Shown: positions 9,738 through 18,311 of the stretch, piece after piece
Layout: every line of letters begins with the position of its first letter
Numbering within the stretch: the first letter of the stretch is position 1
Source of the DNA: CAVUPF01 sp963743285
Lineage (GTDB): Bacteria > Actinomycetota > Thermoleophilia > Solirubrobacterales > 70-9
Reading direction: 5' to 3'
DNA length: 64,000 nt
Assembly: GCA_963743285.1 (NCBI GenBank)
Contig: CAVUPF010000002.1
Span: forward strand, 248,001 to 312,000
The notes under the pieces: model-generated
What the model saw: the letters and a program-made list of their open reading frames with translations, nothing else
Told to the model about the DNA's origin: nothing
The model's database searches: none
Translations under genes and position numbers: made by a program

Positions 9738-9935
9738 GGTCCAAAACTCGGGTCTCGCTGAACAAGCGGAGGTGAGGCCCGGATAGAAGACACCCGCTGC
9801 CCCTTAGAAGGCTCTGCGTGGTTCGAAGAACGCGGAGTCAGGAGGAACACCGGATGCAAGATCACGTTAGCCGCCTCGTCGGCCTGGACGGCTTCGGGTG
9901 AAGTGCGTCATCGAGGTCGAGCTGGTCACGCGAAC
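9738..9935 (+). mobile_element. ISL3-type insertion sequence relic, copy 1 (deleted and frameshifted)
   Basis: Nearly the same sequence as 62655-62876. It has a GGCTCT end-like motif, a GGAGGA ribosome site and an ATG at 9854 opening with MQDHVSRLVGLDGF, the N-terminal signature of ISL3-family transposases. Relative to copy 2, one A is lost after GGCTTC, which brings an immediate TGA. A further ~24 bases are missing between GTCATCGA and GGTCGAG. Homology ends near 9935, before any catalytic domain. The element is dead. The shared sequence also extends ~80 bases upstream of GGCTCT, so both copies derive from a larger common unit. Confidence 0.7.
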
Positions 9936-10319
9936 CGGTGTCTGACACACTGCGGGAATGGCTCGCTCGACGTCAAGGAGCGACCATGCGTGCGGGTGCA
10001 CAACTTCCCGATTCACCGAGCGGCGAACTCATCTCATCTGGCGAAAATGCCGCTACTTGCGCCACTTGGCGCCTGTCTCTGTGGAACCTGGTCCGGCTCA
10101 ATATGGCTAGGTTGAGCCGGTGCGGCTGCCGACTCACCTTCTCGTGTCAAAATCGTGATGAGTTCCTGCGGCTACTGCAACTGCCGGTTTACACCGGCAG
10201 GCTTAACAAGCTCTGTCGGCAGGTAGCGTCTTAGGCGCTCGCAAGATGGCGAGCATGTGAGATGGGCCCGGAATGCCATCACACCTCGGGGTGGACGAAA
10301 TGGAGTTCAGGGCATAAGA
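9936..10319. other. Structured intergenic stretch without a clear gene
   Basis: A 99-codon open frame (9938-10234, +) begins with GTG but has no recognisable domain and no clear ribosome site, so it is not called. The strongest structure is an 8-base perfect hairpin with a 4-base loop (CTGCCGGT 10181-10188, ACCGGCAG 10193-10200). Directly after it is a second small hairpin (GCTT-AAC-AAGC, 10201-10211). These could be the end of a small RNA or a remnant of mobile DNA. Nothing else is visible. Confidence 0.3.
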
Positions 10320-10406
10320 AGGGCGACCCGCCGGCCGGCCGCCCTCCTGCCTGGCCTGAAGAAAGACTGGGGCTCAGGCGGCGCGGCCTTCACGAACCGC
10401 GCCGCC
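10320..10406 (-). terminator. Double hairpin terminator of the downstream-reading secreted protein gene
   Basis: Just past the stop of the minus-strand gene at 10433 is a perfect 10-base stem (GGCGGCGCGG 10377-10386, CCGCGCCGCC 10397-10406) with a 10-base loop. Farther on is a second stem (AGGGCG 10320-10325, CGCCCT 10340-10345), which on the minus strand is followed by TTCTTATG. The pair is well placed to end this transcript. Confidence 0.55.
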
Positions 10407-10432
10407 AGCGCTAAGGAGCTGGTGGGGCCCCT

Positions 10433-11209
10433 TTAGCCCTTCGCCGTGCAGGCCCGGACCACGTTGCCCTGGAGGCTGGTCCCGTCGCTGAAGATAGCTT
10501 TCGCCTGGGCCAAGAAGTGGCCGGTGGCGCATTTTGCCTCCAGGTAGCTCTGCTTCTTTCCCTTGTAGGTGAAAGTTTTGCCGATGTTGAGGCTGAAATT
10601 GGTTATCGAGCCGCTGCCACCGGCGATCACCGGGGTCGTCGCCACCGATTCAAGTCCGTAGGGGCCCTTATGGACTTTCTTGATTTTGACCGTGGTGACG
10701 AGTGCCGTCGGCGTAGGAACCGAGACATAGGCCTGGATGAACAGCGTCGTAACGCCGCCCTTTTCGCCGCCGTTGAAGACGACCAGCGGCCCTTCGGCGC
10801 TGAACGGGGTCGATTCCGGGAATTCCACCCGCACCTGGACGTGGCCTCCACCGACGATCGCTTTAGGGCAGGCCTTCTTGGCCTGTTCGGTGTCCTCCGC
10901 CTGGAGCTTGCTGGACGTACAGGTCGCCAGACCCTTGGGGTTGATCGTGCCGTTTTTGTCGGTGAGGACGATGGTTTCCTTGAGAGCCGGTGGCTGGGCG
11001 CCGTTCTTGGTCGCGATGCCGCCACTTACACTCAGCGTGATCGGCGCAAACTTGTTCTTCGGCAGCGCGGTCGGCTTCACACCGCCGTTGATCGTCAGGA
11101 CCAGGTTCCCCGCTTCAACTACGGTCGGCTTTTCGGCGAAGGCCGCTGCGGCCACGGAGAGCGCGATCGCGGCCCCCAAGGCAATGATCAAAGTCAGACG
11201 TTTGCGCAT
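10433..11209 (-). CDS. Secreted protein of a three-member paralogous family
   Basis: A 258-residue exported protein. The signal peptide covers residues 1-25 (KRLTLIIALGAAIALSVAAAAFA, cut after AFA). The mature part begins with an extended, beta-rich region containing VLTINGGVKPTALPK. It carries conserved pairs of Cys, a GLATC motif, FSAEGPLVVFNGG, and a C-terminal FTYKGKKQSYLEAKC segment ending in a last Cys. It is clearly homologous to the genes at 56973 and 57777, and all three share the same layout. I do not recognise a described function. The family looks like cell-surface or envelope beta proteins of this lineage. Two terminator-like hairpins follow the gene. It stands alone between a transposase relic and a TetR pseudogene. 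Confidence 0.75.
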   Translation of the reverse strand: MRKRLTLIIALGAAIALSVAAAAFAEKPTVVEAGNLVLTINGGVKPTALPKNKFAPITLSVSGGIATKNGAQPPALKETIVLTDKNGTINPKGLATCTSSKLQAEDTEQAKKACPKAIVGGGHVQVRVEFPESTPFSAEGPLVVFNGGEKGGVTTLFIQAYVSVPTPTALVTTVKIKKVHKGPYGLESVATTPVIAGGSGSITNFSLNIGKTFTYKGKKQSYLEAKCATGHFLAQAKAIFSDGTSLQGNVVRACTAKG

Positions 11210-11357
11210 GTCCTATAACTCTCCTTCTTCGGCCTGACCGTCTAGAGCCGCGGCCAATCTAAAAGCTTCGGATATCCCTCCACCGGCCAAAATACCAGCA
11301 TCCGGTACTAAAGAAACCCGGCCACTGACCTGAAAGAGCGCCGTGACGAAGCTTTTT

Positions 11358-12046
11358 CTAGCGCTTCGGCATCGAGAGCCGGGTCCGCTCGCGCTCCTTG
11401 GCGGCTCCCTCCGCCCCCAGGAACGGGAGGGTGACCCAGAACATCAGGTCTGGCAGGCGGCTCGGCAAGCGCGCCGCGGCGCCGTGCAGGATCTCGTTGT
11501 AGAGCAGCTCATTGATCCCGCCCGCCAGCGAGAGCGAGGTGATCCCGGGCAGCTCGACCGAGGTCTCCGCCCGCCCGGCGTCCAGGAGCTCGGTGAACTG
11601 GCGCAGCGCCGCGTCGAGGCGCGCCAGCGCCTTGGGACCCGCCGGCCAGCACCTCGACGATCGCAAACCGCGCCTCATCGGGGTGCCCGGCCAGGTGGTC
11701 GAGCAGCGCCCCGAGCCCTGCCGCGAGGCGCTCGGCCCAGGGCGAGCCGGGCTTTGACTCAAACCCCCCCGCGGTGTCGCTCAGCAGGTTCCCCAGGAGC
11801 GCGTCATAAGCGGCGAGGAGCAATCTTCCTTGCTGTCGAACAGCTCAGAGAACGTCTTTCTCGAGACCCCGGCGGCGCCGATCACGTTAACCACGCGGGT
11901 ATCCGGGTAGCCGCGCTCAGAGACGACCTCGATCATCGCCTGTGGATGCGATTGCGCTGAGATTCCCTCACCGCCTCCCGCGGCAATCCGTGGCGCCCCC
12001 TGGGTAGCCGCTCGCTCAGCCTGGCTGCCCGTCTACCGGAAGCCAC
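11358..12046 (-). pseudogene. TetR-family regulator broken by three frameshifts
   Basis: Reading the minus strand in three frames rebuilds a TetR protein. There is an N-terminal lead (GRHGLPREAVRESQRNRI), a helix-turn-helix (VVNVIGAAGVSRKTFSELFD), then LLAAYDALLGNLL and the ligand-domain helices ending near PSRLPDLMFWVTLPFLG. Frame changes are needed near 11940, 11823 and 11645. Each looks like a single-base gain or loss. The start is uncertain; GTG 12046 is used because the family-like region follows it. Three shifts in 0.7 kb mean the regulator is not made, unless the assembly has local errors. Its C-terminal half resembles the intact TetR gene at 63006. It lies between purA and a secreted protein gene. 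Confidence 0.75.
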
Positions 12047-12137
12047 CTCAAAACTGTAGAGCAGAGAGCCAGATGCCCGATCTCCCTGTACCCCCGCGAC
12101 ACCGTCTCGGAGCTGTGCCCGGCGGTGCCGCTGAGCT

Positions 12138-13481
12138 TCAGTCGATCCAGATGACCTGCTCGCGGTCGGGGCCGACGCCGACGAGGCGGACCGGGACCCC
12201 CGCCGCGGCGGCGATGAAGCGCAGGTACTCGCGCGCCGCGGCGGGCAGGTCGGCCGCGGCGCGCACATCGCTGATCTCGGCGTCAAAGCCGGGCAGCTCC
12301 TCGTACTCGGGGACGGCCGAGTGGAGGATCGACTGGTGGTAGGGGAAGCTGTCGAAGACGGCGCCCTCCTTGGAGCGGTAGCGCACCGCGACCCGCAGCG
12401 GGTCGATCCCGCTCAGCACGTCGAGCTTGGTGATCGTCAGCGCGCTCATCCGGTTGAGGCGCACCGCGTAGCGCAGCGCGACCAGGTCCATCCAGCCGCA
12501 GCGCCGCGGCCGTCCGGTCGTCGTCCCGAACTCGTGGCCGCGCTCCAGCATCCGCTCGCCGACCTCGTCGTGCAGCTCGGTCGGGAACGGGCCGGCGCCG
12601 ACCCGGGTCGTGTAGGCCTTGGCGATCCCCCAGACCTCGTCGATGTCGGTGGGCCCTACCCCGGCGCCGACACAGGCGGCGCCGGCGATCGGGTTGGAGG
12701 AGGTGACGAAGGGGTAGGTGCCGTGGTCGAGGTCGAGCAGCGTAGCCTGGGCGCCCTCAAAGATCACCGTCTGGCCCTGATCCAGAGCCTCCCAGCAGAG
12801 GCGGGCGGTGTCGGCGATGTGGGGCTCGAGGCGGTGGCCGTAGCTGACGTGCTCCTCGGTCATCGTGTGCAGGTCAAGGCGGGGATCGGGAGCCTCCTCG
12901 ATCGCCTCCCGGTCGGCTCCCTCACCGGCCTCCTTGCGAAGTTTTCGCCGCTGCACCGAGAGTTCGCGCAGCGCCTGCTGCTTGGGCTCCAGTGCGGCCC
13001 GGATCTTGGTCCGCAGGATCTTCTCGTCGAGCAGGTCCTGGACGCGGATGCCGAGACGCAGTGCCTTGTCCGCGTAACAGGGCCCGATGCCGCGCCGCGT
13101 GGTGCCGATCGAGAGCTTGCCGAGCTTTGTCTCCCCCGCGGTGTCGAGCAGCACGTGGTAGGGCATGATCAGGTGCGCGTTGGCAGAGATGCGCAGGTTG
13201 CCGACGTCGATGCCGCGCCGGCGCAGGCCGTCGATCTCCCCCAACAGGATGCGCGGGTCCAGCACCACCCCGTTGCCGATCACGCTGGTCTTCTGCGGAT
13301 GCAGGATTCCCGAGGGGATCAGGTGGAACTTGAACTCCTCGCCGTCGCGGACGATCGTGTGCCCGGCGTTGTTGCCGCCCTGGAAGCGCACGACCATCGC
13401 GGCGCGCTTGGCAAGCAGGTCGGTGACCTTGCCCTTGCCCTCATCGCCCCACTGGGCCCCGACTATCACCACGCCAGGCAT
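12138..13481 (-). CDS. purA: Adenylosuccinate synthetase
   Basis: A 447-residue protein that joins IMP and aspartate at the expense of GTP, the first step from IMP to AMP. The start reads MPGVVIVGAQWGDEGKGK, with the family's GDEGKGK loop and catalytic Asp at residue 13. FQGGNNAGHTIV and a GTTRRGIGP segment follow, then TGRPRRCGW near residue 330. The insertion around residues 165-185 (RRKLRKEAGEGADRE) is a little longer and more charged than usual. It is the last gene of a minus-strand run that starts with dnaB, 22 bases downstream of the helicase-loader gene. This order (dnaB then purA) is common in actinobacteria and firmicutes. Confidence 0.97.
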   Translation of the reverse strand: MPGVVIVGAQWGDEGKGKVTDLLAKRAAMVVRFQGGNNAGHTIVRDGEEFKFHLIPSGILHPQKTSVIGNGVVLDPRILLGEIDGLRRRGIDVGNLRISANAHLIMPYHVLLDTAGETKLGKLSIGTTRRGIGPCYADKALRLGIRVQDLLDEKILRTKIRAALEPKQQALRELSVQRRKLRKEAGEGADREAIEEAPDPRLDLHTMTEEHVSYGHRLEPHIADTARLCWEALDQGQTVIFEGAQATLLDLDHGTYPFVTSSNPIAGAACVGAGVGPTDIDEVWGIAKAYTTRVGAGPFPTELHDEVGERMLERGHEFGTTTGRPRRCGWMDLVALRYAVRLNRMSALTITKLDVLSGIDPLRVAVRYRSKEGAVFDSFPYHQSILHSAVPEYEELPGFDAEISDVRAAADLPAAAREYLRFIAAAAGVPVRLVGVGPDREQVIWID

Positions 13482-13503
13482 GAGCGGGGGATTGTGCCTT
13501 GTT

Positions 13504-14232
13504 CTACTCGCCGACCGCTCGCGCCTGGACGCGCTGGTCTGGGCCGAACAGGGGCAGGGGGTCGCCGCAGATCTCGACCAGGCGGGACACGGTGCGCGCC
13601 CCGATCTGCTCCTCGAGCTCCTGCTGGTCCAGGTTGGTGGTGATCAGCATCGAGCGCTGAGCTTCATAGCGCTCGTTGATCAGCGCGTAGAGCTGCTCCA
13701 GGACCCAGTCCGAGCGCTTCTCGGCGCCGAGGTCATCGATGTGGAGCAGGTCGACCGAGGTGAGGCGTTCGAAGAAGGGAAGATAGGAGTCCTCTCCGGG
13801 TCCGGAGTCATAGGTGCGGCGGATGCGGGCCAAAAGCTTCGGCAGCGAGTAGATCGCGACCGAGTGGCCCTCCTGCAAAGCGGCCTTGGAGACGAGCATT
13901 GCCAGCGTCGTCTTGCCGGTGCCGGTGTCCCCCATCAGCCAGAGTCCGCGCCCGGCGTCGAGGTTTGCCTCCAGGTCCTCGACCCAGCTGCGCACCACCC
14001 GCACCACCATCGGCTCGATCAGCGTCACCGGGGGGCGGTCGAAGGAGACGCCGCGATAGCGGGGCGGGATCACCGAGGCGACGCCGCGGCTGCGCCCCCG
14101 CCGCAGGCGCGGCTCGCGGCACTCGCAGGGGCGCGCCACGTCCTCCGGCCCGAGGATCCAGCCGGAGCCGTCGCAGGCGCCCAGCGGGCACGAGCGGGCC
14201 TCGCGGAGCGGCTCGCTTCGCCTGAACGCCAT
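13504..14232 (-). CDS. DnaC/DnaI-like AAA+ ATPase, probable helicase loader
   Basis: A 242-residue protein. The N-terminus holds Cys residues at 15, 20, 36 and 38 that could bind zinc (SCPLGAC, then RPCEC). The ATPase core has a Walker A GDTGTGKTT at 101-109 and a Walker B DLLHIDD at 161-167, followed by the LITTNL sensor-1 segment. This matches the DnaC/DnaI/IstB-type ATPases that open and load the replicative helicase onto DNA. Its first base overlaps the stop of dnaB (TGATG), so it is translationally coupled to the helicase it probably serves. IstB of insertion sequences has the same core, but the position next to dnaB favours a loader. Confidence 0.85.
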   Translation of the reverse strand: MAFRRSEPLREARSCPLGACDGSGWILGPEDVARPCECREPRLRRGRSRGVASVIPPRYRGVSFDRPPVTLIEPMVVRVVRSWVEDLEANLDAGRGLWLMGDTGTGKTTLAMLVSKAALQEGHSVAIYSLPKLLARIRRTYDSGPGEDSYLPFFERLTSVDLLHIDDLGAEKRSDWVLEQLYALINERYEAQRSMLITTNLDQQELEEQIGARTVSRLVEICGDPLPLFGPDQRVQARAVGE

Positions 14233-16940
14233 CAGAAGTCAGGCCCCGCTGCGGCGACGTCGGTGAGCGGCGGTCCCTCGCCGGCCGGTTGCTCGATCGG
14301 TCGATCTTGACCCGCGTAGTCGGCGAATTTCGGGAAGCGGTCTAGGAAGACGAGTCGCTTGCTCCCGGTCGGCCCGTTTCGATGCTTGGCGAAGATCACC
14401 TCAGCCAGCCCGTCCTTTTCGTCCTCCTCGTGGCGATAGATGTCCTCACGGAAGAGGAAGGCGACCACATCGGCATCCTGCTCGATCGAGTTGTGGACTA
14501 CGACATTGTCGGCAACGAAATTGTGCAGCCCCGCGACGGTCAGGTCGTAGACCTCCTCCACGCCGCCCGCCTCGATCGAGGCGATCGGGTCCCAATATGC
14601 ATCGCCGAGCGCCAAGTCGGCGAGCGCCTCCGACTGCACGGCGGAGGCCACACGCAACGCCCGCTCCCGGCCGATGCCGCGCTTGTAGAGGGACGTCCCG
14701 CAATATTTGGCGCCGATGGCAGCCTGCATCTCGCGGCTCGTCAGGCCACTTTCCTGCATCGCAGGCACGACGAGTTCCCTCCATGCCTCTTTGGGGATGA
14801 GCTCCCGGTTTGGGTTTCGCGCCCGGCCGCTGAAGTGGTCAAGGATCGCGCTCGCGCAGCGGCTCTTGTCGGCGCCCAGAGCGCCGACAACCTCAAGGAA
14901 GCGGACCAGCTCCCCCCCTCCACTCAGAGTGACGTGAAACTGGGGCCTCCCCTTCTCGGGGTTCTCGTGTCTCGACAGGCGCCCGTTGATGCCCAAGCGG
15001 AGTAGGAGCGCTTGGACGTCGCGGGCGAGGCGGGGGCTGCTGGTCGCGTAATAGACGTTCGCCGACCTGCGCGGTCCGCCGAGCCATATGCTGCCATCGG
15101 TTGCCCAGAGGTGCCTGAGGAACGTCGCGATTCCGGCTGGGGGCTGTGCGAAGACGGCGTTTGGCACGTGCTTCTCGTATGAGCACAGCCCGAAGACCCC
15201 GAGCTCGTCCAACCAGCTCGCAACCGGGTTTCGCCGGCCGCGGCCGAGGCGCTCTTTGGCAGTCAGGTAGACCTGATACCAGCGCCGCTCGGGGTTCACG
15301 CGAGGTTGGATCGCGCTCCCGAATACCCGCAGAGACAGATCCGCGACCAGGTCGGCCAGCTCGCGCTCGTTGCTCGTGTACTGGATTGCGTGGCGGGGAA
15401 GAGTGCAGCCGTCCCCGATCAAATGCCCGAGCAGCGCCAGCTCGTCCTCCGACAGGCTCGCCAACTCGGGGCCAGGCAGCCTCCCCGGCACGGCGATCTG
15501 GTCCCCGTCACTCAATTCGTCAAGCCTGCGCCAACCGCCGAGGGTCAGGAAGCGGTGGTTGGCGGTCGCGCGGATCGTGCGGCCAAGCCGAGTCGTGAGC
15601 CGGAATACCTGCTTGCGCCCGGTCGGAAACGCCTCGGTTGCAAGAGCCGTGCGAAGTTGCCACGTCTCTCGGTCGATGGCCAAGACCTCGAAGGGGTGCT
15701 CGCCGATCAGCTCCCGTATCGGCCGATGAGCCCCGTCCCTTGGCAGGTAGACAAGAGAGTCGCCCGTCAAGCAGCCCGACTCTCTGAGGTCGGAGAGAAT
15801 CGGTCGTTTGTCCGGTCGTTGCTCAGGGGCTCGAGAGAGCTGCGAAAGCGCCAGGACGGGAATGTCGAGCTCGCGTGCGAGGATCTTCAGGCCGCGGCTC
15901 ATCTGGCCCACCTGCTCGACGCGGTTACTCCGCGGATCGTCCGGTCGCATCAGCTGGAGGTAATCGACGATCACCAGCCCCAGGCCCCCGTTGGGCTGCT
16001 CCATCGCGTGCAGGCGCCGGGCCTTTGCCCTCAGGTCGAGGAGCCCGAGGTCGGAGGAGTCATCGATCCACAGCGGCGCTTGCTCGAGTTCGTTACAGGC
16101 CCGCACGACCTTTGGCCAGTCTTTCTGAGAGACCTGTCCCTTGCGCAGCCTGTCGCCGGATATCCGTGCCCGACAGGCGATGAACCGCTGTGCCAGCTCG
16201 ACCTCGGACATCTCCAGCGAGAAGAAGGCGACCGGACGCCCGTGTTTTAGGGCGACGTGCTCGGCGATGTTCGCGACCAGAGCACTCTTGCCGACAGACG
16301 GGCGAGCGGCGACGACGATCAGGTTGCTGGGCTGAAAGCCTCCGGTCAGTCCATCGATATCTCGAAACCCCGAGGGGGTCCCGGTCAGCGCCGTCTCGCC
16401 GGTCGAGAGCTTCTCGAGGCGGTCGACCTCGTCATGGAGGATCTCGTTCAGCTGGCGGAAGTCGCTTGCCTGCTCTTTGTGGGCGACATCGAAGAGCAGC
16501 TTCTCGGCTCGCTCGGAGAGCTCGCGCGGCTCGCCGTCGCGCTCGTGCACCCAGCCCTGGATCTGCTGGCCGGCGCCGAGCAGGCGGCGCAGCAGCGAGT
16601 TCTGCTGGACGATCTCCGCGTAGTGCTTGGCGTTGCCGGCGGCCGGCACCTTGGCGGCCAGCTCGGAGACGTAGTGCTTGCCGCCCGCCAGCTCGATCTG
16701 GTTGTGCTGGATCAGCGCCTCGGTGACGGTCAGCTCGTCAACCGGCGCCGAGGCCGCGTAGAGGTCATGGACGCAGGTGAAGATCGCCGCGTGCTTGTCG
16801 AGGTAGAAGTCGGCGGCGTTCAGCTTCACCTCGTCGATCACCCTGCTGAGCGCCGCCTCGGCGACCAGCATCGCCCCCAGGACCGATTCCTCCGCCTCGA
16901 TGTTCTGGGGCGGGACGTGAGTTGTGGGCGGCTGCGGCAT
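14232..16940 (-). CDS. dnaB: Replicative DNA helicase DnaB with an intein
   Basis: The reading frame encodes 902 residues, of which 428 are an intein, leaving a 474-residue helicase. The N-terminal domain begins PPQNIEAEESVLGAML, and the RecA-like motor has Walker A ARPSVGKSA at 212-220. The helicase sequence stops at SDLRESG (residue 389) and resumes at SIEQDADVVAFLFRED (residue 818), exactly across the last conserved motor motifs. Activity therefore depends on splicing. DnaB unwinds DNA at the replication fork. The gene follows the rpsF-rplI cluster and a membrane-protein gene on the same strand, and precedes the loader and purA. Confidence 0.97.
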   Translation of the reverse strand: MPQPPTTHVPPQNIEAEESVLGAMLVAEAALSRVIDEVKLNAADFYLDKHAAIFTCVHDLYAASAPVDELTVTEALIQHNQIELAGGKHYVSELAAKVPAAGNAKHYAEIVQQNSLLRRLLGAGQQIQGWVHERDGEPRELSERAEKLLFDVAHKEQASDFRQLNEILHDEVDRLEKLSTGETALTGTPSGFRDIDGLTGGFQPSNLIVVAARPSVGKSALVANIAEHVALKHGRPVAFFSLEMSEVELAQRFIACRARISGDRLRKGQVSQKDWPKVVRACNELEQAPLWIDDSSDLGLLDLRAKARRLHAMEQPNGGLGLVIVDYLQLMRPDDPRSNRVEQVGQMSRGLKILARELDIPVLALSQLSRAPEQRPDKRPILSDLRESGCLTGDSLVYLPRDGAHRPIRELIGEHPFEVLAIDRETWQLRTALATEAFPTGRKQVFRLTTRLGRTIRATANHRFLTLGGWRRLDELSDGDQIAVPGRLPGPELASLSEDELALLGHLIGDGCTLPRHAIQYTSNERELADLVADLSLRVFGSAIQPRVNPERRWYQVYLTAKERLGRGRRNPVASWLDELGVFGLCSYEKHVPNAVFAQPPAGIATFLRHLWATDGSIWLGGPRRSANVYYATSSPRLARDVQALLLRLGINGRLSRHENPEKGRPQFHVTLSGGGELVRFLEVVGALGADKSRCASAILDHFSGRARNPNRELIPKEAWRELVVPAMQESGLTSREMQAAIGAKYCGTSLYKRGIGRERALRVASAVQSEALADLALGDAYWDPIASIEAGGVEEVYDLTVAGLHNFVADNVVVHNSIEQDADVVAFLFREDIYRHEEDEKDGLAEVIFAKHRNGPTGSKRLVFLDRFPKFADYAGQDRPIEQPAGEGPPLTDVAAAGPDF
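14490..15773 (-). other. DnaB intein with LAGLIDADG homing endonuclease domain
   Basis: The 428-residue intein runs from Cys390 (CLTGDSLVYLPRDG) to Asn817 (LHNFVADNVVVHN), with Ser as the first residue of the C-extein. The splicing residues are intact: Cys at +1 of the intein, the penultimate His, terminal Asn and Ser +1. Between the splicing halves are two endonuclease motifs, LLGHLIGDG and RHLWATDGS, typical of a two-motif LAGLIDADG enzyme with catalytic Asp residues present. The insertion point (RESG/SIEQDAD) is the same as in the well-known Synechocystis DnaB intein. The element looks functional for both splicing and homing. Confidence 0.93.
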
Positions 16941-17054
16941 CTACTCCTAGTTAAGGCGGCGGGTCGGCGGATTCGCCCCCGAGCCCGACAGGTCAAGCAA
17001 ACCAGAGCCCGATCCCGGCCACCGGTTGCCTCCCAGCAAATAGGGAGAAAGAAA

Positions 17055-17077
17055 TCCGCCCGCTCGGGGGAGGCGGA
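17055..17077 (-). terminator. Candidate intrinsic terminator after the membrane-protein gene
   Basis: TCCGCC (17055-17060) pairs with GGCGGA (17072-17077). On the minus strand the stem is followed by TTTCTTTC. It lies 12 bases beyond the stop of the gene at 17089 and about 115 bases before dnaB, so it may separate the ribosomal cluster from dnaB transcription. Confidence 0.5.
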
Positions 17078-17088
17078 GATCCGCCCGG

Positions 17089-17817
17089 CTAGGAGGAGGC
17101 GGTGGGGCTCGGGGCGCCGTGAGCGAGGGGCGGGATCAGCCCCTCCTCCTCCTGGTGGCGCTCGCCGCGGCGGAGCATCCGTTGGGTGAGGATCGCGATG
17201 CTGAGGATCGCCATCGCGCCGAGGCTGAGCTGGACGCTCAGCAGGCCTTCCCGGGTCCAGTAGACGTCGCGCAGGTCGAGAAGCAGCGCCGCCTCGTCGA
17301 AGGTGAGCCCCATGCCGGCGCCCATCGGCGCCGCCAGGAGGTCTTCGAGTTCCTCGTCATCGGTCAGCAGCGCCGCCGTGCCGGATGCGAAGGCGAGCAG
17401 GATGCCGGGGACGAAGTGGTGGATGTGGCGGCCGCCGACGCTGAGGTTGCGGAAGGGCCCCCATTCGTCGCGGACCCCCCAGGTGGAGAGCCGCACCAGG
17501 GTGAAGGAGCCGAGGAAGCCGGCGAGCAGGTTGAAGAGGACGGTTTCGCTGCGCGGGGTGGCGGCGTAGCCGCGCACCGCGACCCCGACCGTGTCCAGGG
17601 CGGCGGCCGGGGCGGTCTCGATCAGCCCCTCGCCGCCGCGGTGAAGGTGCGCCCGGCGGCGCAGCATGCGCCCGAACTGCCCGAAGATGACCGCGCCCGC
17701 GCCGCCGAGCGCCAACGCCGCGAGCCCCACGGTCGCCCGCTCCGAGCGCGCCCAGCCGAGCCGGGTCCGAGCTTCGGCGCGGCGTTTTAAGCGGGTTGGC
17801 CGGCGCAGCGATGCCAC
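17089..17817 (-). CDS. Integral membrane protein of unknown function
   Basis: A 242-residue protein. A basic start (RRPTRLKRRAEARTR) is followed by hydrophobic segments at about 29-48, 92-112, 127-150 and 193-212. Two conserved-looking stretches stand out: RNLSVGGRHIHHFVPGI, with three His near the membrane surface, and LTFDEAALLLDLRDVYW, with several acidic residues. Together they could form a polar or metal-binding site in the membrane. Similar membrane proteins are widespread in actinobacteria, but I know no assigned function. It sits between rplI and dnaB, a place where other bacteria sometimes carry an unrelated membrane protein. The C-terminus is short and polar. Confidence 0.7.
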   Translation of the reverse strand: MASLRRPTRLKRRAEARTRLGWARSERATVGLAALALGGAGAVIFGQFGRMLRRRAHLHRGGEGLIETAPAAALDTVGVAVRGYAATPRSETVLFNLLAGFLGSFTLVRLSTWGVRDEWGPFRNLSVGGRHIHHFVPGILLAFASGTAALLTDDEELEDLLAAPMGAGMGLTFDEAALLLDLRDVYWTREGLLSVQLSLGAMAILSIAILTQRMLRRGERHQEEEGLIPPLAHGAPSPTASS

Positions 17818-17858
17818 GGTGACGGCAGCCTAGCGCCGCCGCCGCTCCCAGACCCCGG

Positions 17859-18311
17859 CTACTTCTCTTCGGCGACGATCGTCTTTACCGCGGCTGTGAC
17901 GCCGTCGGCCAGCTCGATCTCGACCATGAAGGTGCCGATCTCTCGGATCGGCTGCTCGAGGTGGATCTTGCGACGATCGATGCGCAGGTCGCGTGCCTCG
18001 CGGATCGCGTCGGCGATCTCCTTGGCGCCGACCGAGCCGAACAGCTTGCCGTCCTCGCCCGCTCGCTGGTGGATCGTCAGCACGGTCTTGGAGAGCAGGC
18101 CGGCGGCCTCGGCTTCGCGCTGCGCCCGCGCCCGCTCGGCCTGCTCGGCCGCCGCGTGGCGGCGTTGGGCCTCCTCCAGCGCCCCTGGGGTCGCCGACTG
18201 GGCGAGCTTGCGGGGGACGAGGTAGTTGCGCAGGTAGCCGGGTGCGACATCGACTGCCTCGCCGCGACGGCCGAGGTCGACGACGTCTTGGAGCAGGATT
18301 GCCTGCGCCAT
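17859..18311 (-). CDS. rplI: 50S ribosomal protein L9
   Basis: A 150-residue protein with the L9 N-terminal domain (QDVVDLGRRGEAVDVAPGYLRNYLVPR), a long connecting helix rich in Ala, Glu and Arg (residues 40-75), and the C-terminal domain with KLFGSVGAKEIADAI. L9 binds 23S rRNA at the base of the L1 stalk. Its ATG shares one base with the stop of rpsR (TGATG), so the two are coupled. It is the last of the four-gene rpsF-ssb-rpsR-rplI set. Confidence 0.97.
   Translation of the reverse strand: MAQAILLQDVVDLGRRGEAVDVAPGYLRNYLVPRKLAQSATPGALEEAQRRHAAAEQAERARAQREAEAAGLLSKTVLTIHQRAGEDGKLFGSVGAKEIADAIREARDLRIDRRKIHLEQPIREIGTFMVEIELADGVTAAVKTIVAEEK

Noticed and set aside
9820..9850. tRNA-like GGTTCGAA motif in the two relic copies
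   Set aside because: The motif lies within the repeated mobile-element end. No acceptor stem or anticodon arm can be formed around it.
9938..10234. 99-codon open frame after the first relic
   Set aside because: No domain, no clear ribosome site, and its end overlaps strong hairpins. It was left as part of the intergenic entry.
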